Source of the DNA: Paludibacteraceae bacterium
Lineage (GTDB): Bacteria > Bacteroidota > Bacteroidia > Bacteroidales > Paludibacteraceae
Reading direction: 5' to 3'
DNA: 64,000 nucleotides
Assembly: GCA_024692565.1 (NCBI GenBank)
Contig: JAILMN010000027.1
Coordinates: 22,555-86,554, forward strand
The notes under the pieces were generated by a model. That model was given only the letters and a program-made list of their open reading frames with translations. It made no database searches and was not told the DNA's origin. Of the stretch, positions 35,405 to 45,362 are shown in pieces (positions within the stretch are counted from its first letter, which is position 1; the number at the start of each line of letters is the position of its first letter). The translations under genes were made by a program, and so were the position numbers.

Positions 35405-35489
35405 CGCCGCAAAATGATGTGACGAATAACAAACACTTTATGTTTAACTTTAAATACTAATTTTTTTTCTTTAACAAAACACAAATTCT

Positions 35490-37694
35490 ATGGATTTAAC
35501 AGTATTGATGTATGTCGTTTTGGCGGCATCTGTTTTAGCGCTCGGATTTGCTTATTACTTCTATCGCTCCATGTTGGGCAAGGATGAAGGAACCGAGCTG
35601 ATGAAGACCATTGCTTCTCACGTTCGTAAGGGTGCGATGGCGTATCTGAAACAGCAGTACAAGGTGGTAACGATTGTATTCGTTATCTTGGCTGCTGTGT
35701 TCGCAGTGATGGCGTATTTTAACCTGCAGAACGGTATCGTTTGGTTTGCATTCCTGACCGGCGGTTTCTTCTCGGGTTTGGCTGGTTTCTTCGGTATGAA
35801 GACGGCTACTTACGCTTCGGCTCGTACGGCTAATGCGGCTCGCCAAAGTCTGAACTCGGGTCTGCAGGTAGCTTTCCGTTCGGGTGCTGTGATGGGTCTG
35901 ACGGTGGTAGGTCTGGCGCTGTTGGATATCGCCGGTTGGTTCCTGGTATTGAACGGAACGGGTCTGCTCAAGCTCGTAGGCGCAGAGGCTGACCTGATCA
36001 CGATCACGACGACCATGTTGACCTTCGGTATGGGTGCTTCAACCCAGGCTTTGTTTGCCCGTGTTGGCGGTGGTATCTACACCAAGGCTGCTGACGTAGG
36101 TGCTGACCTCGTTGGTAAGACGGAGTATAACATCCCGGAGGATGACCCGCGTAACCCTGCTACGATTGCCGATAACGTAGGTGATAACGTAGGTGATGTG
36201 GCCGGTATGGGTGCTGACTTGTATGAGTCGTACGCCGGTTCTATCTTGGCTACTATGGCGCTGGGTGCTTCGGCATTCGCGTTCTGTCCGGCTCTGCAGT
36301 TGAAGGCCGTTTTGGCTCCTTCGCTCATCGCTGCTTGCGGTGTGCTGCTGAGTATCATCGGTATTTATCTCGTGAAGACCAAAGAGGGTGCGGGTATGAA
36401 GGAACTGCTCCGCGCACTCGCTATCGGTACGAACACAGCTGCTGTGCTGATCGCGCTGGTTACCTTCGGTATCTTCGCTTGGCTCTTCGGTACGGAGAGC
36501 AATCAGTGGTGGCAAGTGAGCCTTTCTGTAGTGGTTGGTCTGCTCGCCGGTGTGATCATCGGTCAATCGACGGAGTACTACACGAGTCAGAGCTACAAGC
36601 CGACGCAAAAGGTTTCTGAGAGTTCGCAAACGGGTCCTGCTACCGTGATCATCAGCGGTCTGGGGCTGGGTATGTTGTCAACGGCTATCCCGGTTGTTAC
36701 CGTAGGTGTAGCAATCATCTTGGCTTATCTGTGTGCTAACGGTTTCCATGTAGAGTTCTCGCCGGAGAACCTGTCTATGGGTCTGTACGGTATCGGTATC
36801 GCTGCCGTAGGTATGCTCTCGACCTTAGGTATCACGCTGGCTACGGACGCTTACGGTCCTATCGCTGATAACGCCGGAGGTAACGCAGAGATGTCGGGTC
36901 TGCCCGCAGAAGTACGTCAACGTACGGACGCGCTCGACGCGCTGGGTAACACCACCGCGGCTACCGGTAAGGGATTCGCTATCGGTTCGGCTGCCCTCAC
37001 GGCGCTGGCGCTGCTCGCATCCTATGTAGAGGAGATCAAGATTGCTCTCATCCGTACCGGCGAGGCATTGCCGAACGGTATCGAGGCTACCAAAGCGACC
37101 CTCGTGGATTTCATGGACGCATATAACGTCAACCTGATGAACCCAATCGTGCTCGTAGGTATCTTCATCGGTTCGATGATGGCCTTCCTGTTCTGCGGTC
37201 TGACCATGAACGCAGTAGGTCGTGCGGCACAGAAGATGGTGGAAGAGGTGCGTCGTCAGTTCCAGACCATCAAGGGTATCCTCGAAGGCAAGGCTGATCC
37301 GGACTACGCTCGTTGCGTAGAGATCTCCACCAAGGGTGCGCAACACGAGATGCTGCTGCCGTCTATCCTCGCTATCATCGTGCCGATCATCACCGGTCTG
37401 GTACTGGGCGTAGCAGGTGTGCTCGGTCTGCTCATCGGCGGTCTGGCTACGGGCTTCGTGCTGGCTGTCTTCATGGCTAATGCCGGTGGTGCATGGGATA
37501 ATGCGAAGAAGTACGTAGAGGAAGGTCATTTCGGTGGTAAAGGCTCTGATTGCCACAAGGCGACCGTTGTTGGTGATACAGTTGGTGATCCGTTCAAAGA
37601 TACGTCGGGACCGAGTCTTAATATCCTTATCAAACTGATGTCGATGGTTTCCATCGTGATGGCAGGTCTCACCGTAGCTTATCACTTGTTGTAA
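35490..37694 (+). CDS. hppA: Membrane pyrophosphatase, K+-dependent type
   Basis: A 734-residue integral membrane PPase with about 16 transmembrane helices. Core motifs are [20 protein letters not shown] and [12 protein letters not shown], with [11 protein letters not shown] near residue 490. The Ala after GNTTA (not Lys) is the mark of K+-dependent enzymes. Such proteins pump Na+, H+ or both; the sequence does not decide by eye. It recovers energy from PPi produced by biosynthesis, and by ppdK running towards PEP formation. Confidence 0.94.
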   Translation: MDLTVLMYVVLAASVLALGFAYYFYRSMLGKDEGTELMKTIASHVRKGAMAYLKQQYKVVTIVFVILAAVFAVMAYFNLQNGIVWFAFLTGGFFSGLAGFFGMKTATYASARTANAARQSLNSGLQVAFRSGAVMGLTVVGLALLDIAGWFLVLNGTGLLKLVGAEADLITITTTMLTFGMGASTQALFARVGGGIYTKAADVGADLVGKTEYNIPEDDPRNPATIADNVGDNVGDVAGMGADLYESYAGSILATMALGASAFAFCPALQLKAVLAPSLIAACGVLLSIIGIYLVKTKEGAGMKELLRALAIGTNTAAVLIALVTFGIFAWLFGTESNQWWQVSLSVVVGLLAGVIIGQSTEYYTSQSYKPTQKVSESSQTGPATVIISGLGLGMLSTAIPVVTVGVAIILAYLCANGFHVEFSPENLSMGLYGIGIAAVGMLSTLGITLATDAYGPIADNAGGNAEMSGLPAEVRQRTDALDALGNTTAATGKGFAIGSAALTALALLASYVEEIKIALIRTGEALPNGIEATKATLVDFMDAYNVNLMNPIVLVGIFIGSMMAFLFCGLTMNAVGRAAQKMVEEVRRQFQTIKGILEGKADPDYARCVEISTKGAQHEMLLPSILAIIVPIITGLVLGVAGVLGLLIGGLATGFVLAVFMANAGGAWDNAKKYVEEGHFGGKGSDCHKATVVGDTVGDPFKDTSGPSLNILIKLMSMVSIVMAGLTVAYHLL

Positions 37695-37708
37695 AATAAA
37701 CGTTTGAA

Positions 37709-39166
37709 ATGAAGCGAAATAGCTTACTCATCGTTCTCTGCTTCTTGGCTATCTTGCCCTCCTATGCACAGGATTCGGCTAAGGTAGCCAAGAGAGAGGC
37801 GATCAAAAGTCATCTGAAGCAGCACTATAAGCCGTATGGTTTTGTGCGCAACTATTTTACGTTCGATAGCCGCGAATCGATGTCCGGCACCGGCGATTTG
37901 TATAACTATCAGCCGAGAGATGAGAACTGGAATCAGACGGAGGCAGAGGCTGCAGTGAGCGGTGTGCCGCGCGAAGATCTCAACGCGGTATCCACATTTC
38001 GTTTTCTCTCGCTCACCACGCGTGTGGGACTTAATATCGTCGGATATAAATGGCGCGGCACGGAGTTCGGAGGTAAGATTGAAGCGGATTTCTATGCCGG
38101 TTTGAGTACTAAAGTGGTAGCAAAGTACGATGCTTTTACTGGGACTCACAATGTAGGGGGTGTGGCGCAACTTCGTTTGCGTCAAGCTTATCTGACGCTC
38201 GGCTGGGATAGCCTGCCCATCAATCATAATAAAGATTACGCACGCGTAGATTTGTTGATTGGTCAGGCTTGGCATCCGATGGCTGCGGACCTCTGCGATG
38301 TAATTTCGCTCAATAGTGGTGCTCCGTTTGGTCCGTTCAGCCGTACTCCGATGGTAAAGTTGGATGCTCGGTTAGGCAAGTATGTGACTCTTACGGTTGC
38401 CGGTCTTTGGCAAATGCAGTATCAATCAACCGGCCCGAACACGCAGTCAGCGGAGTATATCATGTATGCAAAGACACCGGAAGCTTACCTTGGCCTCAGT
38501 TTCCACGACAAGGGTTTTCTTATGCGTGTTGGAGCGGATGTATTGAGCATCTGTCCGAGAAATCAAGGAACTGTATTGGCAGATGATGCTATTACACAGG
38601 TAGTAGTGAAAGTTAAGGACCGTATAACGACAGTTTCTCCATTTTTGTATCTTCAGTATAAGAAAGGAGATTTCTCCATTAAAGCAAAGAGTATTTTTGC
38701 CGAAGCAGGAGAACATATGAACCTGAATGGCGGCTACGGAGTCAAAGCCATGAATGCAGATGGTTCGTGGGAATATACACCGCTCCGTACGTCCTCATCG
38801 TGGCTTAGTATCGTTTATGGCGGCAAAGTAGGCAAGCAGGAAGACAAACATTCGCAGAAACTGCAGGGTATTCTCTTTGCGGGTTATATAGAGAATCTCG
38901 GTACAAAAGAAGCGCTTTATGACGGTAACAACGACGGTCATCCGGATGAATTATTTACACCTCGTCCCAATCATATGAACCGTATGTGGCGTTTGTCACC
39001 TACGCTCCTTTACACAGTAGGCAAATTTCAGGTTGGTCTGGAGTATGAGATAACGTCTGTGCACTACGGAAAAGCAGGCACGAACGACTTGCACGGCCTT
39101 GCTAAAACGGGTCTGCACTGGGTGACGAATCACCGAGTGCAGTTGATGACCAAATACAATTTCTGA
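37709..39166 (+). CDS. Outer-membrane porin-like barrel of unknown substrate
   Basis: A 485-residue exported protein with signal peptide (MKRNSLLIVLCFLAILPSYAQ). The mature chain alternates aromatic strands (VRNYFTFDSRESMSGTGDLY, GKIEADFYAGLS, LLIGQAWHPMAADL) typical of a large barrel, and ends FVQL-like NHRVQLMTKYNF. It starts 14 bp after hppA and may be in its operon. The ligand cannot be read. Confidence 0.78.
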   Translation: MKRNSLLIVLCFLAILPSYAQDSAKVAKREAIKSHLKQHYKPYGFVRNYFTFDSRESMSGTGDLYNYQPRDENWNQTEAEAAVSGVPREDLNAVSTFRFLSLTTRVGLNIVGYKWRGTEFGGKIEADFYAGLSTKVVAKYDAFTGTHNVGGVAQLRLRQAYLTLGWDSLPINHNKDYARVDLLIGQAWHPMAADLCDVISLNSGAPFGPFSRTPMVKLDARLGKYVTLTVAGLWQMQYQSTGPNTQSAEYIMYAKTPEAYLGLSFHDKGFLMRVGADVLSICPRNQGTVLADDAITQVVVKVKDRITTVSPFLYLQYKKGDFSIKAKSIFAEAGEHMNLNGGYGVKAMNADGSWEYTPLRTSSSWLSIVYGGKVGKQEDKHSQKLQGILFAGYIENLGTKEALYDGNNDGHPDELFTPRPNHMNRMWRLSPTLLYTVGKFQVGLEYEITSVHYGKAGTNDLHGLAKTGLHWVTNHRVQLMTKYNF

Positions 39167-39170
39167 TATA

Positions 39171-40811
39171 TTATTTGTATAAGAATCGCTTGATAGACCG
39201 TTTGGGAGTTTTCTCAAACGGTTTATCTTGTACTTCGATATTGGATACCTTGCTGTACGACGGAATCAGGCGGTTGAGCTTTTCGAGGTTAGCACGCATG
39301 ATCTGCTGAATCTCCTCGAGGCTCATGCGTTTGGTCAGCGTCTCGTCAGGGAACACCAGCGCAACCAATTTGCCTTCGCGTTCCACAATCAGCGATTCGC
39401 CTACCGCCTCCTGGTTGTTCAGCTTGTCCTCAATCTCCTCCGGGTAGATATTCTGTCCCGAAGCGCCAAGGAACATCGTCTTGCAGCGGCCCTTGATGTA
39501 GATGTTTTTCTTCTTGTCGAGTCGTCCGAGGTCGCCGGTGCGCAGCCATCCGTCTTCCGTGAAAACAGCGTTCGTCGCGTCCGGGTTCTTATAGTAGCCT
39601 AACATCACGTTCTCGCCTTTGACGAGTATCTCGCCGATACCGGCTTCGTTCGGGTTGTCGATCTTCACGTCCATGTTCATCACCGGCACACCGCCTGTAC
39701 GGGCTTTGAAGTACTTCGGAGGGTTACCGCCAATCAGCGGACCGCATTCGGTCATTCCGTAACCGATGGACAGCGGGAAATGTATATCCATCAGACATTT
39801 CTCCACAATCGGGTTCATCGCCGCGCCGCCGCAGATGAAATAACGTAACTTACCGCCGAAAGCGTTGCGCAAACCGCTCTTCACGCGACTCTTGAGAAAA
39901 TCGCCGATGCCCGGCACGTGCCAGAACGTACGGATAGCCCATTTGCTCAGCGTCGGGTCTAACTTCTGCTTGTATATCTTCTCAATCACCAACGGCACGG
40001 TCACCACCAAGTACGGCTGCACCTCTTTCAGCGCTTTGAGCAATATACTCGGGGTGGGGGATTTCGTCAGAAAATAGATGTGCGTGCCCGAGCAAAGCGG
40101 GTAGAGCAGTTCGCATACCTGACCGAACATATGTGCCAACGGCAGCATCGACACGAGGCGTTGACCCGGATCAACAGGCAGCATCTTCATACCTACCTCC
40201 ACGTTGTTGCTGATCGAACGACCGTTCAGCATCACGCCTTTCGGACTACCGGTCGAACCCGACGTGTAGTTGATGAGCGAAAGCGAACTCTCGTCTGCCG
40301 CAAAATGAATATCTTTCGGCTCGATGCCGTAAGGAAATTTCTCTTTGAATGCTTTCTCTATCTGCTCTTTGTCCGGCATAGTGACGCCTTTCTTGGTGTA
40401 GAGAGGCGACCAATCAGTCAGCGACAGCGCTGCTTTAATCCCTTTCGGCATCTTCTGCGTCTGCAGATCTTTCCATACATACGGCCCGACGAAGAGCAGT
40501 TCGGCGTCCGAGTGCTCCAGCAGATGCGCGATGTCCTCTGCCGTGAAGTCCTGCAGGATGCTCACGCACACCCCTTCGTATGCCGCGATCGCCAGGTACG
40601 CTACCGCCCAATTAGCACAGTTACGACCTGCCAGCGCAATCTTATCACCGCGCTTGATGCCCAACAATTCAAAGAGAATATGCAGGCGCAACATCTCCTT
40701 TGCCAACTCGCCGAACGTGTATTCGTGATTCTCTCCGTAGTCCGTCAGCGCCGCATCATTCCATTGATGCGTCATGACGTCTGTCAAATAGTGTAGATAA
40801 TGTTTTGTCAT
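39171..40811 (-). CDS. Long-chain acyl-CoA synthetase (AMP-binding), paralogue 1
   Basis: A 546-residue acyl-activating enzyme. The AMP-binding P-loop is SLINYTSGSTGSPKGVML, the acceptor loop GYGMTECGPLI, and the hinge GWLRTGDLG with KGRCKTMFLG near the C terminus. It makes fatty acyl-CoA from fatty acid, ATP and CoA. The ATG at 40811 is used because the upstream in-frame start (40973) is beyond the promoter. It is a sister of the gene at 41022 but lacks the TetR operator. Confidence 0.88.
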   Translation of the reverse strand: MTKHYLHYLTDVMTHQWNDAALTDYGENHEYTFGELAKEMLRLHILFELLGIKRGDKIALAGRNCANWAVAYLAIAAYEGVCVSILQDFTAEDIAHLLEHSDAELLFVGPYVWKDLQTQKMPKGIKAALSLTDWSPLYTKKGVTMPDKEQIEKAFKEKFPYGIEPKDIHFAADESSLSLINYTSGSTGSPKGVMLNGRSISNNVEVGMKMLPVDPGQRLVSMLPLAHMFGQVCELLYPLCSGTHIYFLTKSPTPSILLKALKEVQPYLVVTVPLVIEKIYKQKLDPTLSKWAIRTFWHVPGIGDFLKSRVKSGLRNAFGGKLRYFICGGAAMNPIVEKCLMDIHFPLSIGYGMTECGPLIGGNPPKYFKARTGGVPVMNMDVKIDNPNEAGIGEILVKGENVMLGYYKNPDATNAVFTEDGWLRTGDLGRLDKKKNIYIKGRCKTMFLGASGQNIYPEEIEDKLNNQEAVGESLIVEREGKLVALVFPDETLTKRMSLEEIQQIMRANLEKLNRLIPSYSKVSNIEVQDKPFEKTPKRSIKRFLYK

Positions 40812-40832
40812 CGTCAAATCAATTTTGCGCTG

Positions 40833-40864
40833 CAAAATTACTGCTTTTTTTTCATATATGCAAA
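40833..40864 (-). promoter_or_regulatory. Promoter of acyl-CoA synthetase 1
   Basis: TTTG (40861-40864) followed by CATATATG, a 20-bp spacer, TAATTTTG (40833-40840), minus strand. Confidence 0.82.
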
Positions 40865-40898
40865 TTTTTCGATAGATAATTGCTTTTGCGCTCAAAAA

Positions 40899-40932
40899 AA
40901 ACAAGCACATAGCTTCCCAGTTACGTGCTTGC
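40899..40932 (-). terminator. Terminator of acyl-CoA synthetase 2
   Basis: On the minus strand CAAGCAC and GTGCTTG pair around a 16-nt loop and are followed by TTTTTTTT. A second hairpin (GGATTCC/GGAATCC) sits just upstream (about 40938-40960). Confidence 0.82.
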
Positions 40933-41021
40933 TTTGATTCCTTACAGAGAAGGAATCCATCTACTTTACTCACTTATTATTTACAGAAACACTGCAGACC
41001 CTACCTGCAGTGCGGGGTACG

Positions 41022-42671
41022 TTACTTATACAAGTAACGTTTGATGGAGCGCTTAGGAGTCTTCTCAAACTCCTGAGCCACTAATTCGATAGCGCTGATT
41101 TGGCTATATTGCGGCAGGTCTTTGTTGACCACAATGCGATTCTCTTCCATCTGTTGGGTCAGACTCTTGGTGCCCAGCAGTTTCTTGCCATCCGCCGTGG
41201 TGTCCGGGAAGACCAGCGCAACCAGTTTATGGTCGCGATCCACCACGATGGACTCAGCTACGCACGGCATGCAGTTCAGTTTGTCCTCCAGCTCCTCCGG
41301 GTAGATATTTTGTCCGCTCGGGCCGAGGATCATGTTCTTCGAACGACCGTGGATATAGATATTGCCTTGTTTGTCCAGCACGCCGAGGTCGCCCGTGCGC
41401 ATCCAACCGTCTTCGGTGAAGACAGCTTTGGTAGCCTCGTCGTTCTTGTAATAACCCATCATGACGTTGATACCTTTCACTTGGATCTCACCGTCTTTCT
41501 CCGTCGGGTTCTCGGAATCTACGCGCACATGGCATTGCGGCAGCTCTTTTCCGCAGCTGTGGAACGCATAGTCCCACCAGTCTTCATAACTGATGAGCGG
41601 ACCGCATTCGGTCATACCGTAACCTACGCAGTATTGGAACTTGATATCATGCAGCACTTGCTCTACTTCGCCGTTGAGCGCCGCGCCGCCGATGATGAGA
41701 TAACGCAACTGACCGCCGAAAGTCTTGTCCAGACCCTCTTTGACCTTACCGCGGATCACATTCTTGAGCAGCGGCGTCTTCCACATGATCTTAGCCAGCG
41801 GACTGCTGATCTTCGGCAGCACACCTTTGCGAATGATTTTCTCAATCACCAGAGGTACGGTCAGGATCATGAAAGGCTTCACTTGTGCGAACGCTTTCAT
41901 CAGTACCGTCGGGGTAGGAGCTTGCGTCAGGAAATACACCTGCGCGCCCTCGCAGACCTGATACAGGAACTCGAACATCAACCCGAACATGTGTGCGATA
42001 GGCAGCATCGACAGCACCGTATCGCCCGGTTTATGAGGAATACGCGTGTGTGCGAACTCTACGTTTCCGCTCAGGTTCAAATGCGTCAGCATCACACCTT
42101 TCGGGTTGCCGGTAGAGCCGGATGTATAGTTGATGACAGCCAAGTCGTCGTAGTTATCCGTAGGATAATGCACATCCTCCAGCGTTACGCCGTTCGGATA
42201 AGCCTTTTGGAATGCAGCCTCTACACCCTCAAATTTCTTGCGGAACTTATCATCCGCCTCCACGATGCTCATGTTGTCCATGAAGATAGTAGCCTTGAGG
42301 CCCTTCATCTGCGTAGTGTCGATCTTCTTCTTCACGTTCGGACCTACATACAGCAGCACCGCCTCCGAGTGGTCAACCAGCGAGTAGATACCTTCCGGTG
42401 TGAAATCGGGCAGGATACTGACTACCACCGCTTTGTAACTCTCGATAGCCAGGAACAGCAAGCCCCAGTTGGCGCAGTTACGACCGCAGAGCGCAATCTT
42501 GTCACCCTCTTTGATGCCCACCTGTTTCCACGTGGTGTGCAGTTTGGCGATGGCTGCAGCTAATTCTGCATACGTGTATTTGTTCTCACCGTCCAGATCG
42601 GTCATTGCCAGACCGTTCCAGTTCTGGTGCATCGTCTCTTGTAAGTACGATAAATAGTGTTTCGTTGCCAT
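41022..42671 (-). CDS. Long-chain acyl-CoA synthetase (AMP-binding), paralogue 2
   Basis: A 549-residue acyl-activating enzyme with NYTSGSTGNPKGVML, GYGMTECGPL and GWMRTGDLG. It is closely related to the gene at 39171. Its promoter carries a clear palindromic operator (42718-42739) and the divergent or adjacent TetR gene lies immediately upstream. Regulation by the TetR in response to acyl-CoA is a reasonable inference. Confidence 0.88.
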   Translation of the reverse strand: MATKHYLSYLQETMHQNWNGLAMTDLDGENKYTYAELAAAIAKLHTTWKQVGIKEGDKIALCGRNCANWGLLFLAIESYKAVVVSILPDFTPEGIYSLVDHSEAVLLYVGPNVKKKIDTTQMKGLKATIFMDNMSIVEADDKFRKKFEGVEAAFQKAYPNGVTLEDVHYPTDNYDDLAVINYTSGSTGNPKGVMLTHLNLSGNVEFAHTRIPHKPGDTVLSMLPIAHMFGLMFEFLYQVCEGAQVYFLTQAPTPTVLMKAFAQVKPFMILTVPLVIEKIIRKGVLPKISSPLAKIMWKTPLLKNVIRGKVKEGLDKTFGGQLRYLIIGGAALNGEVEQVLHDIKFQYCVGYGMTECGPLISYEDWWDYAFHSCGKELPQCHVRVDSENPTEKDGEIQVKGINVMMGYYKNDEATKAVFTEDGWMRTGDLGVLDKQGNIYIHGRSKNMILGPSGQNIYPEELEDKLNCMPCVAESIVVDRDHKLVALVFPDTTADGKKLLGTKSLTQQMEENRIVVNKDLPQYSQISAIELVAQEFEKTPKRSIKRYLYK

Positions 42672-42701
42672 AATATATTGACGAATTTTTGATTTCGGCT
42701 G

Positions 42702-42709
42702 CAAAGGTA
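42702..42709 (-). promoter_or_regulatory. -7 box of acyl-CoA synthetase 2
   Basis: TACCTTTG on the minus strand, 31 nt before the start codon. The -33 position (42730-42733) does not match TTTG and is covered by the operator. Confidence 0.75.
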
Positions 42710-42717
42710 CAAATAAT

Positions 42718-42739
42718 TTTTCGAATAATCGTTCGAAAA
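42718..42739. promoter_or_regulatory. Palindromic operator, probably for the adjacent TetR
   Basis: TTTTCGAA, six bases (TAATCG), TTCGAAAA. The two 8-bp arms are perfect. The site spans the spacer and -33 region of the acyl-CoA synthetase 2 promoter, where a repressor would block RNA polymerase. Confidence 0.78.
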
Positions 42740-42751
42740 TCGCACTTTTTT

Positions 42752-43342
42752 TTATTTTTTTAATATTTTATGGAATTCTGAATATGTTTTTTCCAATAAT
42801 GAAAAGTCCATTTGGGTCTGTCCGAGGCCGGAGTCGTAACTGTTTTTGATGTGCGCGAACATCAGCGCAACCTGGTCTCGATCTATATCGCGTCGGACGA
42901 TTCCGGCTCGCTGGTCATGGTAAATAGCCTTGCGCCATAGTTCCAGTTCCTTCAGCGCCAAACGTTGTGCTTTGCGATGCAAGGCAGGAAAACGGCTGTA
43001 AGCCGTAAACATCAGATTATTGACGTTACTGGTGTTTATGGTCTTGATATCGAAGGTCATGAGGGCTTTTTCCAACGTCCCTAAATACTGCATCATGGCT
43101 GCAATCATATCGTCGATACCGGCATCCTCCGGAATGAGACTCAGCGCTTGCTGTTTGGGTTCGAGGAAATAACGCTCCATGCAGGTCTGGAACAACTCAT
43201 CCTGATCGGCGAAATAGTAATAGAACGATCCGCGTCCCATTTCGAGGGCATTCTGCAAGTCAGTCACACTCACATTCTGAAAGCCCTTGAGCGCGTACAG
43301 TTCCATCGCCTTTCGGATGATATATTCCCGCCTATCCTTCAT
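42752..43342 (-). CDS. TetR/AcrR family transcriptional regulator
   Basis: A 196-residue repressor with an N-terminal HTH (VTDLQNALEMGRGSFYYYFADQDELF) and a ligand-binding C-terminal domain. It sits between the acyl-CoA synthetase operator and the patatin gene, and overlaps the patatin gene by 11 nt. In other bacteria TetR-type FadR proteins sense acyl-CoA; the site and the two lipid genes support that here, but the ligand is not shown. Confidence 0.85.
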   Translation of the reverse strand: MKDRREYIIRKAMELYALKGFQNVSVTDLQNALEMGRGSFYYYFADQDELFQTCMERYFLEPKQQALSLIPEDAGIDDMIAAMMQYLGTLEKALMTFDIKTINTSNVNNLMFTAYSRFPALHRKAQRLALKELELWRKAIYHDQRAGIVRRDIDRDQVALMFAHIKNSYDSGLGQTQMDFSLLEKTYSEFHKILKK

Positions 43343-44255
43343 ATGTATCCAGCGCTTCGTTCATGATGCGTTTGCCGTCCGCAATGATCTGCTCCGCTTT
43401 GTCGAAATCGAAGGTGTTATAGGCGTACTGGCGCATGACGGCGTGTATATCCGGCGGCGTCAGACGTAGCGAGAGTAGGGTGTTCTGCTGTATCTGCATG
43501 TCGCTCATGCGGTCTAACATACCTGCGAAATTGAATTTGCTGCCGAGGTCCTTGGCGCGATGCTCACGGATGGTATCTACTTTCTTACCCAACGAACGCA
43601 GTTGGTTCTCCCATGACTTAGGCACCGGGATACCTTTGGCTGTGATCTCTGCCAACTTGCCTTCCACGTCTATCGGCTCATACTCGGTATTTACCGGCAT
43701 ACTGTCTTTTCCGCTGATGTCCATCGCTACCAGAATATCGCCTTCCGTGCGCTTCACAACATGCAGCGGCAGCGGATTCAGAATACCGCCGTCCACAAGC
43801 AGCCGTTCACCCATCTGCACAGGACTGAAGAAAAGCGGAATACTGATAGATGCCCGCACGGCTTGGAACAGACTACCGGTGCGGAACACCACTTCCTCCG
43901 TGTGCATCAAGTCGGATGCTACGATCGTACACGGAATCGGCAAGTTTTCCAACGGACAATCAGGCACCACTTTCTGCAGTTCCTGAATGATGCGTTGACC
44001 TTTCACCAACGAGTTGCTGCTCAGCAGGTTGATGTCCATCATTCTGAGAATCAACTGCTTATCGACACTCAAAAACCACTCTTTGGCTTCTTTGAGTTGC
44101 CCGGCAGCATACATACCGGCGATGATCGAACCCATCGAACAGCCGGCTATACTCGTGATGGTATAACCCCTTTCCTCGAGGGCCTCGATAGCTCCGATGT
44201 GCGCTAATCCGCGCGCGCCGCCCGAACCCAAAACCAATGCTACGTTCTTTCCCAT
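43332..44255 (-). CDS. Patatin-like phospholipase (RssA type)
   Basis: A 307-residue serine acyl hydrolase. The oxyanion motif GSGGARGLAHIG is at the N terminus, the nucleophile GCSMGS (GxSxG) near residue 39, and the catalytic Asp in DGGILNPL near 155. It releases fatty acids from lipids, which fits the acyl-CoA synthetase next door. The 5' end lies near a short TTACACCTTACACTT repeat (44255-44281). Confidence 0.88.
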   Translation of the reverse strand: MGKNVALVLGSGGARGLAHIGAIEALEERGYTITSIAGCSMGSIIAGMYAAGQLKEAKEWFLSVDKQLILRMMDINLLSSNSLVKGQRIIQELQKVVPDCPLENLPIPCTIVASDLMHTEEVVFRTGSLFQAVRASISIPLFFSPVQMGERLLVDGGILNPLPLHVVKRTEGDILVAMDISGKDSMPVNTEYEPIDVEGKLAEITAKGIPVPKSWENQLRSLGKKVDTIREHRAKDLGSKFNFAGMLDRMSDMQIQQNTLLSLRLTPPDIHAVMRQYAYNTFDFDKAEQIIADGKRIMNEALDTYEG

Positions 44256-44275
44256 TACACCTTACACTTTACACC

Positions 44276-45361
44276 TTACACAATCTTTGCCGGCTGTAAC
44301 TTCTCGCGAATCTTAATGTAGATGATGTTCTCTTTCTTGGCGAACTCGGTCTTCACGTAACCCATTCCGATGCCCACTTTGGTGTTCGGCAGCATGATGC
44401 CCGAAGTGACGTTACCGATGATGTTACCTGCTTCGTCGCAGATCTCATAACCATTACGCGGAATAGCACGCTCCAGGCACTCGAAATGTACCAGTTTGCG
44501 CTTCACGCCTTCGGCTTTCTGCTGTTTGAGGAAATCGCGGTCGATAAAGTCCTTGGCATCCAGTTTCGTGATCCATCCTAAGCCAGCTTCTAGCGGCGAA
44601 GTGGTATCATCGATATCATGGCCGTAGAGGCAGTACCACTTCTCCAAACGCAGACTGTCACGTGCACCCAGACCAATCGGCGCGAGACCGAACGGTTTGC
44701 CTACTTCGAAGAGCGCATCCCAGATCTGTTTGCCTTTGTCGGCAGGGAAATAAAGTTCGAAACCACCTGCTCCGGTGTAGCCGGTATTACTGAGAATAAC
44801 ACCCGGCACGCCGGCGAAACTCCATTCGCGGAACGCATAGTAGTCGATAGACTTGAGGTCAGCGTCCGTGAGCAGTTGCAGTAACTCGGTTGCTTTGGGG
44901 CCCTGAACGGCTAACTGACCGTAGCGCTCGCTTGCGTTCTCAAGTTTCAAATCAGCGTCTTTGAACTTCTCATCGCGGATCTTATTCACCCACGCCCAGT
45001 CTTTGTCAATATTGCCGGCGTTGACAACCATGAGGTACTTGGTCGTGGAGTACTTGTAGATGATTAAATCATCTACGATACCGCCTTTGCCGTTCGGCAT
45101 ACAGGTGTACTGCGCCTTACCGGCAGCGATGACCGACAGGTCGTTTGTGGTGATATATTGCAGAAAATCCAAGGCTTTCTCGCCTTTTACCCAGAACTCG
45201 CCCATATGGCTGACATCGAACACACCTACGCCTTCACGAACGATCATGTGCTCTTGGTTAATACCCATAGGGTATTGGATAGGCATGTTAAAGCCTGCGA
45301 ACTCAGCCATCTTTGCGCCTAACGCAATATGGATGTCTGTAAACGGTGTTGTTTTTAACAT
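44276..45361 (-). CDS. gcvT: Glycine cleavage system T protein (aminomethyltransferase)
   Basis: A 361-residue tetrahydrofolate-dependent enzyme releasing ammonia and methylene-THF from the lipoamide-bound intermediate of glycine. The N terminus ([21 protein letters not shown]), DVSHMGEF, the [11 protein letters not shown] segment and the C-terminal GYVKTEFA are typical. P, H and L proteins are not in the window, apart from lpdA at 18.5 kb. It is two bases downstream of pepT. Confidence 0.94.
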   Translation of the reverse strand: MLKTTPFTDIHIALGAKMAEFAGFNMPIQYPMGINQEHMIVREGVGVFDVSHMGEFWVKGEKALDFLQYITTNDLSVIAAGKAQYTCMPNGKGGIVDDLIIYKYSTTKYLMVVNAGNIDKDWAWVNKIRDEKFKDADLKLENASERYGQLAVQGPKATELLQLLTDADLKSIDYYAFREWSFAGVPGVILSNTGYTGAGGFELYFPADKGKQIWDALFEVGKPFGLAPIGLGARDSLRLEKWYCLYGHDIDDTTSPLEAGLGWITKLDAKDFIDRDFLKQQKAEGVKRKLVHFECLERAIPRNGYEICDEAGNIIGNVTSGIMLPNTKVGIGMGYVKTEFAKKENIIYIKIREKLQPAKIV

Positions 45362-45362
45362 A

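Noticed and set aside
41100..42563. Long antisense open frame opposite acyl-CoA synthetase 2
   Set aside because: Shadow of the real gene; amino-acid content is an artefact of the other strand.
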